Below, one piece after another: positions 1 through 10,216 of a DNA stretch of 64,000 nt (position 1 is the first letter of the stretch; the number at the start of each line of letters is the position of its first letter). Below the pieces are notes generated by a model. That model saw only the letters and a program-made list of their open reading frames with translations, had not been told where the DNA came from and ran no database searches. The position numbers and the translations under genes are program-made. The DNA comes from Phocoena phocoena (taxonomy: Eukaryota > Chordata > Mammalia > Artiodactyla > Phocoenidae): assembly GCF_963924675.1 (NCBI RefSeq), contig NC_089221.1, positions 4,771,851-4,835,850 of the forward strand, given 5' to 3'.

Positions 1-162
1 ATAATTTACTCTAAAATCTGCTTTGTATGCTATTAACCTAGCCACTCCAGGTTTTTTGTTTTTTAAATTACTGTTAGTATTGTATACATATTTCAAAATT
101 GTGTACTTTTTACTCATTTCTGTCTTCTTACTTAAAATGTTTTCTTGTAGATAACATAGTTG
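1..162 (-). mobile_element. Old L1 fragment (distal part), antisense
   Basis: T-rich sequence of the kind seen in antisense old mammalian L1 (L1M group). It abuts the TSD of the younger L1 at 180-5725, and the same old element appears to resume at 5743, so this is one ancestral L1 split by a later insertion. No reading frame survives. The assignment comes mainly from its continuity with the better-recognised right half. Confidence 0.5.
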
Positions 163-681
163 AGTCTTTTATTTTTTAACATCTTTATTGGAGTACAGTT
201 GTTTTACAATCGTGTGTTAGTTTCTGCTGTATAACAAAGTGAATCAGTTATACGTACAATATGTCCCCATATCCCCATATCCCCTCCCTCTTGTGTCTCC
301 CTCCCACCCTCCCTATCCCACCCCGCTAGGTGGTCACAAAGCACCAAGCTGATCTCCCTGTGCTACGAGGTTGCTTCACACTAGCTATCTATTTTACACT
401 TAGTACTTAGTATATATTTCCATGCCACTCTCACTTTGTCCCAGGTTACACTTTCCTATCCTCATGTCCTCAAGTCCATTCTCTACATCTGAGTCTTTAT
501 TCCTGTCCTGCTCCTAGGTTCTTCAGAATCATTCTTTTCTAGACTCCATATATATGTGTTAGCAACCAGTATTTGTTTTTCTCTTTCTGACTTACTTCAC
601 TCTGTATGAAGACTCTAGGTCCATCCACCTCACTACAAATAACTCAGTTTTGTTTCTTTTTATGGCTGAGTAATATTCCAT

Positions 682-738
<57 letters not shown>
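682..738. repeat. (TG)n(TA)n microsatellite inside L1
   Basis: Dinucleotide run of TG then TA, placed in the ORF2 3' region right after the TAATATTCCATT segment. It accounts for the YIYIYI-type peptides in both strands' frames. Confidence 0.98.
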
Positions 739-741
<3 letters not shown>

Positions 742-1027
742 ATTTCTTTATCCATTCATCTGTTGATGGACACTTAGGTTGCTTCCATGTCCTGGCTATT
801 GTAAGTAGTGCTGCAATGAACATTGTGGTACATAACTCTTTTTGAATTATGGTTTTCTCAGAGTATATGCACAGTAGGGGGATTGCTGGGTCGTATGGTA
901 GTTCTATTTTTAGTATTTTATGGAACCTCCATACTGTTGTCCATAGTGGCTGTATCAATTCCCATTCCCACCAACAGTGCAAGAGGGTTCTCTTTTCTCC
1001 ACACCCTGTTCAGCCTTTATTGTTTGT

Positions 1028-1030
<3 letters not shown>

Positions 1031-1064
<34 letters not shown>

Positions 1065-1254
1065 GGCACGCGGGCCTCTCACCGTTGTGGCCTCTCCCGT
1101 TGCGGAGCACAGGCTCCGGACGTGCAGGCTCAGCGGCCATGGCTCACGGGCCCAGCCGCTCCGCGGCATGTGGGATCTTCCCAGACCGGGGCACGAACCC
1201 ATGTCCCCTGCATCGGCAGGCGGACTCCCAACCACTGCGCCACCAGGGAAGCCC
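1031..1254 (-). mobile_element. CHR-type tRNA-derived SINE, antisense
   Basis: The reverse complement begins GGGCTTCCCTGGTGGCGCAG, with the tRNA-like A box (TGGCGCAGTGG) and B box (GGTTCGTGCC), and ends in CGCGTGCCGC plus a long A tail (the T run from 1031). This is the CHR SINE typical of Cetacea and relatives. The TSD TGTAGATTTTTT at 1025-1036 and 1255-1266 shows it inserted into the L1 after that L1 had arrived. Confidence 0.95.
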
Positions 1255-4246
1255 TGTAGATTTTTTGATGATGGACATTCTGACCGGTGTGAGGTGATAC
1301 CTCACTGTAGTTTTGATATGCATTTCTCTAAGGATTAGGGACATTGAGCATCCTTTCATGTGTTTGTTGGCAATCTGTATCTCTTCTTTGGAGAAATGTC
1401 TATTTAGATCTTTTGCCCATTTTTGGATTGGGTTGTTTGTTTTTTTGATATTGAGCTGCATTTTATGCTTTGGAGATTAAACCTTTGTCAGTTGCTTCAT
1501 TGGCAAACACTTTCTCCCTTTCTGAGAGTTTCCTTTGCTGTGTAAGAGCTTTTAAATTTCATTAGGTCCCATTTCTTTATTTTTGTTTTTATTTCCATTT
1601 CTCTGGGAGGTGGGTCAAAAAGGATCTTGCTGTGATTTATGTCATAGAGTGTTCTGCCTATATTTTCCTCTAAGAGTTTTATAGTGTCTGGCCTTACATT
1701 TAGGTCTTTAATCCATTAGGAGTTTATTTTTGTGTATGGTGTTAGGGAGTGTTCTAATTTCATTATTTTACATGTAGCTGTCCAGTTTTCTGAGTACCAC
1801 TTATTGAAGAGGCTGTCTTTTATCCAATGTATATTCTTGCCTCCTTTATCAAAGGTAAGATGACCATATGTGCATGGGTGTATCTCTGAGCTTTCTATCC
1901 TGTTCCATTGATCTATATTTCTGTGCTTGTGCCAGTACCATACTGTCTTGATTACTGTAGCTTTGTAGAAGAGTCTGAAGTCAGGGAGCTTGATTCCTCC
2001 ATCTCCATTTTTCTTTCTCAAGTTTTCTTTGGCTCTGTGGAGTCTTTTGTAATTCCATACAAATTGTGAAACTTTTGTTCTAGTTCTGTGAAAACTGCCA
2101 TTAGCAGTTTGATAGGATGGCATTGAATCTGTAGATTGCGTTGTGTAGTATAGTCATTTTCACAATGTTGATTCTTCCAAGCCAAGAATATATCTCTCCA
2201 TCTGTTTGTATCATCTTTAATTTTTTTCATCAGTGTCTTATAGTTTTCTGCATACAGGTCTTTTGCCTTCTTAGGTAGGTTTATTCCTAGGTATTTTATT
2301 CTTTGTGTTGCAATGGTAAATGTGAGTGTTTCCTTAATTTCTCTTTCAGATTTTTTATCATTAGTGTATAGGAATACAAGAGATTTCTTTGCATTAATTT
2401 TGTATACTGCTACTTTACCAAATTCGTTGATTAGCTCTAGTAGTTTTCTGGTGGCATCTTTAGGATTCTCTATGTATAGTATCATGTCATTGGCAAGCAG
2501 TGACAGTTTTACGTCTTCTTTCTGATTTGGTTTCCTTTTATTTATTTTTCTTCTCTGAGTGCTGTGGCTAAAACTTCCAAATCTATGTTGAATAACTGTG
2601 GTGAGAGTGGGCAACCTTCTTTTGTTCCTGATCTTAGAGGAAATTTTTTCAGTTTTTCACCATTGAGAATGATGTTGGCTGTGTGCTTGTCATATATGGC
2701 CTTTATTTGTTGAGGTAAGTTCCCTCTATGTCTACTTTCTGGAGGTTTTTTATCATAAATATGTGTTGAATTTTGTCAAAAGCTTTTTCTGCATCTATTG
2801 AGATCATCATATGGATTTTATCCTTCAGTTTGTTACTGTGCTGTATCACAATGATTGATTTGCATATTTTGAATTATCCTTGCATTCCTGGGAAAAAACT
2901 CCACTTGATCATGGTGTATTATCATTTTAATGTGCTGTTGGATTCTGTTTGCTAGTATTTTGTTGAGGATTTTTTCATCTATGTTCATCAGAGATATTGG
3001 CCTGTAGTTTCTTTTTTCTGTGACATCTTTTTTCTGGTTTTGGTATCAGGGTGATGGTAGCCTTGTAGAATGAGTTTGGGAGTGTTCTTCCTTCTGCTAT
3101 AATTTGGAAGAGTTTGAGAAGGATAGGTGTTAGCTCTTCTCTAAATGTTTGATAGAATTCACCTGGGAAGCCATCTGGTCCTGGGCTTTTGTTTGTTGGA
3201 AGATTTTTAATCACAGTTTCAATTTCAGTGCTTGTGATTCACCCGTTTGTATTTTCTATTTCTTCCTGATTCAATCTTGAAGCTTGTGCTTTTCTACCAA
3301 TGTGTCCATTTCTTCCAAGTTGTCCATTTTCTTGTCATATAGTTGCTTGTAGTAATCTCTCATGATCCTTTATATTTCTGCAGTGTCATTTGTTACTTCT
3401 TTTTCATTTCTAATTCTATTGATTTGAGTCTTTTCCCTTTTTCTCTTGATGAGTCTGGCTAATAATTTATCAATTTTGTTTATCTTCTCAAAGAACCAGG
3501 TTTTAGTTTTGTTGATCTTTGCTATCATTTCTTTCATTTCTTTTTCATTTATTTCTGATCTGATTTTTATGATTTCTTTATTTTTGTTAACTTTGTGGGT
3601 TTTTTTTTTCTTCTTTCTTTAACTGATTTAGGTGTAAGTTTAGGTTGTTTATTTGAGATTTTTCTTGTTTCTTGAGGTAGGATTTTATTGCTATAAACTT
3701 CCCACTTGGAACTGCTTTTTCTGCAGCCCATATGTTTTGGGTGGTTGTGTTTTCATTGTCATTTGTTTCTAGGTTTTTTTTTTTTTTTGATTTCCGCTTT
3801 GATTTCTTCAGTGATCTCTTGATTATTTAGTAGTATATTGTTTACCCTCCATGTGTTTGTATTTTTTACACTTTGTTTCCTGTATTTGATATCTAGTCTC
3901 ATATTGTTGTGGTCGGAAATGTTACCTGATATTATTTCAATTTTCTTATATCTACCAAAGCTTCATTTGTGATCCAAGATATGATCTCTCCTAGGGAATG
4001 TTCCATGAGCACTTGAGAAGAAAGTGTATTCTGTTGTTTTGGATGGAATGTCCTATAAATATCAATTAAGTCCATCTTGTTTAATGTGTCATTTAGAGCT
4101 TGTTTTTCTTTGTTTATTTTCATTTTGGATGATCTGTCCATTGGTTAAAGTGTTAAAGTCCCTTACTATTATTGTGTTACTGTTGATTTCCCCTTTTATG
4201 GCTGATAGCATTTGCCTTATGTATTGAGGTGCTCCTATGTTGGGTG

Positions 4247-5065
4247 CTTGTCTGTAAAGGTTTTAATTTCTCCTTCCAATCTGAATGAGATCCTTGCTGG
4301 GTAGAGTAATCTTGGTTGTAATTTTTTCCCTTTCATCACTTTAAATATGTCTTGCCACTCCCTTCTGGCTTGCAGAGTTTCTGGTGAAAGACCAGCTCTT
4401 AACCTTATGGTGATTCCCTTGTAATTTATTTGTTGCTTTTCCCTTGCTGCTTTAAATATTTTTTCTTTGTTTTTAATTTTTGATAGTTTGATTAATATGT
4501 GTCTGACATGTTTCTCCTTGGATTTATCCTGTAAGGGACTCTCTGTGCTTTCTGGACTTGATTGACTATTTCCTTTCCCATATTACGGATGTTTTCAACT
4601 ATGATCTCTTAAAATATTTTCTCAGTCCCTTTCTTTCTCTCATCTTATTCTGGTACCCTATAATTTGAATGTTGCTGTGTTTATTGTTTTCCCAGAAGTC
4701 TCTGAGTGTGTCTTCAAGTGTTTTCATTCTTTTTTTTCTGCTCTGCAATACTTATTTCAACTATTTTATCTTCCAGATCACTTATCCATTCTTTCCCTCA
4801 GTTATTCTGCTATTGATTCCTTCTAGAGTATTTTTAATTTCATTTATCTTGTTGTTTATCATTGTTTGTTTTCTCTTTAGTTCTTCTAGGTCCTTGTTAA
4901 AGGTTTCTTGTATTTTCTCTATTCTATTTCCAAGATTTTGGATCATCTTTAATATCATTACTCTGAATTATTTTTCAGTAGACTGTTTATTTCCTCTTCA
5001 TTTGTTTCATCTGGTGAGTTTTTACCTTGCTCCTTCATTTGTCGTGTATTTCTCTGTTTTCTCAT
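4247..5065 (-). pseudogene. L1 ORF1 (RNA-binding protein) remnant
   Basis: ORF1p is the L1 nucleic-acid-binding chaperone. The reverse complement has an ATG at 5063-5065 followed by MRKQRNTRQMKEQGKNSPDE, an ORF1 N-terminus of the artiodactyl L1 type, with a stop about 35 codons in. The C-terminal domain is recognisable around 4250-4420 (ETLQARREWQDIFKVMKGK, then LQPRLLYPARISF and EIKTFTDK). It ends abruptly near 4247, where it joins ORF2 endonuclease sequence, so the ORF1 end, the spacer and the ORF2 start are missing. Confidence 0.8.
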
Positions 5066-5725
5066 TTTGCTTAACTTACTGTTTTGGGGGTCTCCTTTTT
5101 GCAGGCTGTGTGTTTGTAGTTCCTGTTGTTTTTGGTGTCTGCCCCCAGTGGCTAAGGTTGGTTCAGTGGGTTGTGCAGGCTTCCTGCTGGAGGGGACTGG
5201 TGCCTGTGTCCTGGTGGATGAGGCTGGATCTTGTGTTTCTGGTGGGCAGGACCATGTGCTGTGGTGTGTTTTGAGGTGTCTGTGACCTTATTATGATTAT
5301 AGGCAGCCCCTCTGCTAATGGGTGGGGTTGTGTTCCTGTCCTGCTAGTTGTTTGGCATGGGGTGTTCAGCACTGGAGCTTGCTGTTCGTTGGGTGTACCT
5401 GCGTCTTAGTATTGAGATGGAGATCTCTGGGAGAGCTCTTGCCGATTGATATTACATGGGGTTGGGAAGTCTCTGGTGGTCCAATGTCCTGAACTCGTCT
5501 CTTCCACCTCAGAGGCTCAGGCCTGACACACGGCCAGAGCACTAAGATTCTGTCAGCCACGTGGCCAGGTACGTGGTTTCTTGCCTTTTGGGAAGTCTGA
5601 GTTCTTCTGCCAGCATTCAGTAGCTGTTCTGAAGGAGTTGTTCCACATGTAGGTGTATTTTTGATGTATTTGTGGGGAGGAAGGTGATCTCCACATCTTA
5701 CTCCTCCACCATCTTAAATGTCCTC
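5066..5725 (-). promoter_or_regulatory. L1 5' UTR (internal promoter region)
   Basis: This is the GC-richer 660 bp between the ORF1 start and the 5' TSD. L1 5' UTRs normally carry the internal RNA polymerase II promoter. The element begins at 5725 with GGACATTTAAGATGGTGGAG (reverse complement), close to the usual L1 start. No evidence of activity can be read from sequence. Confidence 0.65.
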
Positions 5726-5742
5726 GAGTCTTACATTTTTAA

Positions 5743-6960
5743 CCCAGTCTGACAATCTGTCTTTTAAGCAAGATGTTTAGACCATTTGTGTTTGATGAGA
5801 TCATTGATTTGGTTAAGCTTAAATCTGTTATCTTGATATTTGCTTTCTATTTCTCCCATTTGTCCTTTGTTTCCTTTTCTCTTGTTTTCTTCCATCTTTT
5901 GAAATAATTTAGCACTTTCTCGATTCCATTTTATCTACTTATTAGCTATAACTAATCAGATTAGTAGTATACATCTTTAACTTATCATCACGTCCTTCAG
6001 GTGATGTTCTACCACTTGATGTATCCTGCAAAAACCTTACAATAGCACCTGCTTTCACTTCTCCACTCCCAACATTGGTGCTATTACTAACATACATTTT
6101 ACTTTCCCATGGTATAAACTCCACACTACATTGCTACTATTCTTGTTGAAAGAATCAATAATCTTTTATAGCAACTTAAATAATAAGGAAAAATGCAGTA
6201 TACTTTTACTCAGGAAGATATTATTTTAAGTGCTCTTTTTTCCTTTGTGTACATTTGTATTTCCATCTGGCTTTATTTCTGTTCTTCCTAAAGGAATCTA
6301 TTGAACACTTTTTGTCATGAATTCTCTCAGCTTTTATGTAAACCAAAAAGTTCTCTTCTATTTATGAAGTAGATTTTGTGACGTACAGCCCTCTGAATCA
6401 ATAGCTTTTTGTTTCCTTTCTGTACGTTGAAGATGTTCTGCTATCTTCTCACTCGTGTTGTTTCTGATGAGAAATCCAATGGCACTTGTATCTGTAGCCC
6501 TCTTTTTTTTTTATTGTGACTTGTTCCCTCTCTGCTTGCTTTTAAAATGTTCCCTTTATTGCTGGCTTTGAACAACTAAGATATGATGTGTCTTTGTGTA
6601 GTTTGCTTCATGTTTCTTGTGCTTGGGATTCATTGAGCTTCTTGAATCCATAAGTTTACAGTTTGTGTTAAGTTTTGAAAACTTTTGGACATTATTATTT
6701 CAAACACTTTTTCTGACCACCCCTCCTCCTGTCCTGTGGAAGTCCCATCACACATCCCATGAGGTTCTTGAGCCTGGCTGGTGGAAACAGATGCCATTCC
6801 CAGCTCTCAAGCACTAGCCCTCCAGTCCTTTAGGGTTATTTTTCACCTTGCCTCAGGTAGTTTCCTCACCTGTGTGTACTGGTACCTTCACTATGAGCCC
6901 TTCCCAGCCTACCCCTTTGGATATTGAATCCACACCCTTCCTAGGCATGTCTTTCCCTTC
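5743..6960 (-). mobile_element. Old L1 fragment (proximal part), antisense
   Basis: Resumes the ancient L1 interrupted at 162. Antisense L1M-type phrases are recognisable, for example CCAGTCTGACAATCTGTCTT at 5744 and TTGTGCTTGGGATTCATTGA near 6620, followed by a more GC-rich tail that may be its 5' part. It is strongly diverged with no intact frame. The right boundary is approximate. Confidence 0.75.
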
Positions 6961-7150
6961 ATGCTTTATAATTTTCCATTATATTTACTACCTTCTGGCA
7001 TAGTCAGCTCCATAATAGTAGGATTTTGAATCCACTTTGTTTACTGCTGTATCTCCAGCATCCAGGACAGTGCCACACTCACACAGTAGATGCTCAATTA
7101 ATACATATGGAGTAAGTTGAATGTTTGAATGAACCATTGAATTAATATAT
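6960..7150 (+). mobile_element. L2 LINE 3' end
   Basis: Shows the conserved L2 tail order: a CTGTATCTCCAGCATCCAG-like segment, GACAGTGCCACACTCACACA, then GTAGATGCTCAATTAATA and a TGAATG-type end. L2 is an ancient mammalian LINE that was inactive long before cetaceans arose. Boundaries are approximate. Confidence 0.65.
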
Positions 7151-7154
7151 AACT

Positions 7155-9820
7155 GGATGACCATTGAATAAATACAGAATAAATGAACCACTCCAGGAAG
7201 GACTGTCCATATTCCTTCCTCTATCATGGAAAATAAATCATGTTTCAGTAAACCAATCCACTGGTTCCATTTTTACTAAACAAATGCTTCTGATGTACTT
7301 TGTATGTATAAGCAGAATCTGTCATGTATGTCACAGCCTTAATTCTGGAACCCAACAGAGGATCAGGGGAGAGACACAGGACCTCCCAGGATTTAAGAGT
7401 AGGTGACTGGTAGGTGGCTGCTTTACCTGTGGTGTGGACAGGGCAAAACCTGGAGACTCCAGGTAAAACCAATTAGGGTCAATAAGAATTGATGTAGATG
7501 CAGTATTGTAACCAAATGAGTGAGAAGAAAACCAGGCACAGGGTAGACTGTAAAGTGAGAATGAGAAATGAGTTAGAATGATGTGGATAAATTCAGGTTC
7601 AAGAAAAATTCAGGAGTAAGGATAAAAACAAAAGGGAATGAGGAGGACCAGCAGAAGGATATGCATACACCTTGGAACCCAGGCCAGTAAAGCAGTTGAA
7701 TGGTGGTTGCTCTTCTAGTGTCCTTTATCCTGCTGATCATCAGTCCTAGGTTTTCTTAAGCCATCTATCCTGGTTGCCATAGGAATATTTATGCTTCTCA
7801 GACCTTAAGGTTCCAGATGGTTTAGAAAACAAAATTATTGCACAAATAGGGCCAACATGCTCTCTGACTTCAGGATGGATATTTGGAAGATGAGTGGTCC
7901 AGGAACAATTTTTAGGCTGGAATGCTTATGTACCAAATTAGTTTCACATCTCACTTATGTTAATTGCAAAACAGAATGCTTGGGCCTTCTTGGGTTTGGT
8001 GGTGAAGGCCAAATGCATCCTGAAAACCTAAAATAAATTGTATATTTGACAGCAAAAATTTCTAAACATCAATCATAATTCACAAAGTAAAATTGAGAAA
8101 TTCCAGCAGTTTTGGAACAGTTTAAAAATCTGAATATTTTTTCTAACCAAAAACCCTTTTCCTAAAATGTATGTGGCTGCATAGGAAGGAGTAACTTTTT
8201 TAAAAGAGCAGTTTCTGAAACTTATGATGTTGTATGTGTGAAATCTAAATGAAACAAAAACAAACAAACAAACAACAAAAAAATCCTGACCTCATCCATT
8301 ATACAAAATAACGTTTTGAAGTGGTAATCAATTTTTAGTGTATTCTTGGAGATGGATGATCATATATTGGTCTAAATCATTTTTGTACTTCAAGACAGAG
8401 GTCAAAATGGTCACTTGTTATTGAACCTGAGTCTGATGTGAAATTCAAAATGGACTATAAACATTTCGACACCTTGCCTTTTATTAATGAGTACTAATGA
8501 CCTTGTTGAATTTGAAATATCTTATGTAAAACCACACATTATTGGCATTGCTATCAAAAGGAAAACCTGAGTACTTTGATCCATTTCTCTCTGTTCTTCA
8601 CAGCTGTAGATTTCCACAGCAATTTGGGGTCTGCCGACTGGCTGTATGCATTCCTGGCTCTTTCTGATGAATCATGATTCTGGGACTGTTGGCATGTCTC
8701 TGTGTGCTCCAAAAAGGATAGAAAATGCCTCCCTAGCGTCTTCCTCAATTTAGGCTTGAACGCGTGTTTTTGAGTAGAAGGTGATTTAGCCATTAGCCCT
8801 GGGTAACCGGCACTGCGGCCAGCAATAGCATGATTTCTCTGCACCTCAGCATTTGCGTAGGGACCTCTTCAGCTCGGTTACATCTCGACAGCAGCAGGGT
8901 ACTGCAGAGAGTATCACCGAAGTAATCATTCCTTGGCTACATCCTGAGGAGGAGGAGTACAGAGCTGATAGAAGGTGGGGATGTTGACAGCCATTTTATC
9001 TCCCTTCTCTGCCTTTCTCATGAAAGTGCACCCAGAATAACCTCAAATCACCAGATGGATATTTAGGATTTATGGTAAATATTTATCATTCCTAATTATT
9101 GATGTTGAAGTTTAGGATCCTTGCCTGCTTCACAGAATTGGTTATGGCACTCAATTGTGTTAATTGGGAATACAGTTGAAATTATAATTTTATTGAAATT
9201 GAAATCATTGACATTACATTAAAATTATAGGCCTGTGATTTGCTTGCCTTATGGAGTAAACAGTGAAGGGAGGAAGGAGGAATTATTAAACCTACTAATG
9301 AGATTTTATGATTTACATAATTAAGTGTAATGAAATTTTAAAATGACAGCTACCTGCTTCATGCTGAGGGGATTTCTAAAATATAAACATATAGATCCAC
9401 CCTCTCCTAGATTTAGAAGAGGTGAAAAGGGATGTTTTACACACTTAATTACTGAAAACAATGAATATCTGGATTAAAAAAGTAAAGTGTTTACACTCTG
9501 CCCCTCCCTAGAGGAAATGCAGGAGGTTTATAAACATACAGGTGGAAGACAGGGTCGGAGCAGAGTGATTAGAAACACACAGTCGCGGTTTCAAGTTCAT
9601 TAGCATGTCAGAGCAGCTTGGAGTTGCCAAGTGCTGTAGCCAACCTGCCAGGCTGGGCAGGGAGGAGAGGAGCACAGGCCCACAGGCTTTCAGACTAGAG
9701 GGTGGGCTTGGAGCTGGCCCACTGTTGCTCAGAGAAGATATGTGGACAAGGGAGAGATCTGAAATATCCACTTCCATCTTACCCCTCGTCTCCTCCCTGA
9801 ACCAGCCTCTCGACCTTTCC
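7155..9820. other. Single-copy stretch, no gene seen
   Basis: No recognisable exon, RNA gene or transposon. A short (CAAA)n tract lies at 8252-8283. The segment at about 9030-9400 is AT-rich with several TAATTA/ATTATAATT motifs. Open frames here are short and resemble nothing I know. Confidence 0.6.
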
Positions 9821-9822
9821 AG

Positions 9823-9841
9823 AATATATATATATTATATA

Positions 9842-9902
<61 letters not shown>
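9823..9902. repeat. (TA)n(TG)n(TA)n microsatellite
   Basis: 80-bp compound dinucleotide repeat: AT, then a short TG block, then a long TA run. Unlike the runs at 682-738 and 46427-46473, I see no L1 flanks here. Confidence 0.97.
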
Positions 9903-9905
<3 letters not shown>

Positions 9906-10083
9906 CCCCATTGCTGTCCAAAGGCAGTTTTATTTTGGGCTACAGAGCAACATAGACTAGAGGTGGAATCTCTTTTACTTAGATCAATTTCAAGACCCCT
10001 CTCCACAGTCTATAATTGACTGAAGAGCACTTACCTGTGGGCAGGTGTCCCCCACTTGCTTATACAGTAGTTGCATGTCAGAA

Positions 10084-10214
10084 AAGAGGGAGATGCAAGA
10101 GGGAAGAGATATAAGGATATATGTATATGTATAGCTGATTCACTTTGTTATAAAGCAGAAACTAACACACCATTGTAAAGCAATTATACTCCAATAAAGA
10201 GGTTTAAAAAAAAA
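10084..10214 (+). mobile_element. 5'-truncated L1 3' end
   Basis: About 130 bp matching the 3' terminus of the cetartiodactyl L1: GATGCAAGAGGGAAGAGATA, then AGCTGATTCACTTTGTTATA, then CAATTATACTCCAATAAAGA and an A tail. No clear TSD was found. Confidence 0.88.
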
Positions 10215-10216
10215 AG

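Larger units (their letters stand above)
640..4246 (-). pseudogene. L1 ORF2 (endonuclease / reverse transcriptase) remnant
   Basis: L1 ORF2 encodes an endonuclease plus reverse transcriptase used for target-primed insertion. Pieces visible in order: endonuclease part at 3932-4245 (APNIGAPQYI, then DRSSKMKINKE, LIDIYRTFHPK); reverse transcriptase part at 2975-3214 ([23 protein letters not shown]); the catalytic loop near 2490 (frame 2018-2614), read as LANDMILY where the family has FADD; a downstream part at 1716-2123; and the C-terminal WRF...PYDPAIPLL region at 644-982. The first roughly 115 residues are absent. Multiple stops and frameshifts and a SINE at 1031-1254 break the frame. It is dead. 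Confidence 0.88.
180..5725 (-). mobile_element. Nearly full-length L1 retrotransposon, antisense, defective
   Basis: In reverse complement this reads 5' UTR (about 5066-5725), ORF1 (about 4247-5065), ORF2 (about 640-4246), then a 3' UTR ending at a short A tail near 175. The 3' end is the cetartiodactyl L1 type seen many times in this window, with an AATAAAG-like ending. A TSD supports a single insertion: GAGTCTTTTATTTTTTAA at 162-179 and GAGTCTTACATTTTTAA at 5726-5742, diverged by a few bases. A CHR SINE sits inside (1031-1254) and a TG/TA microsatellite grew at 682-738. Frameshifts, stops and an ORF1/ORF2 deletion make it non-functional. Confidence 0.9.

Noticed and set aside
606..1297. Several frames with YIYIYI, FFFFF or KKKKK runs
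   Set aside because: Products of the TA microsatellite and the SINE poly-T/A tail read in different frames.
4669..5274. 201-codon plus-strand open frame
   Set aside because: It is the antisense of L1 ORF1 and 5' UTR, rich in F/L/S as expected from a T-rich strand; not a gene.
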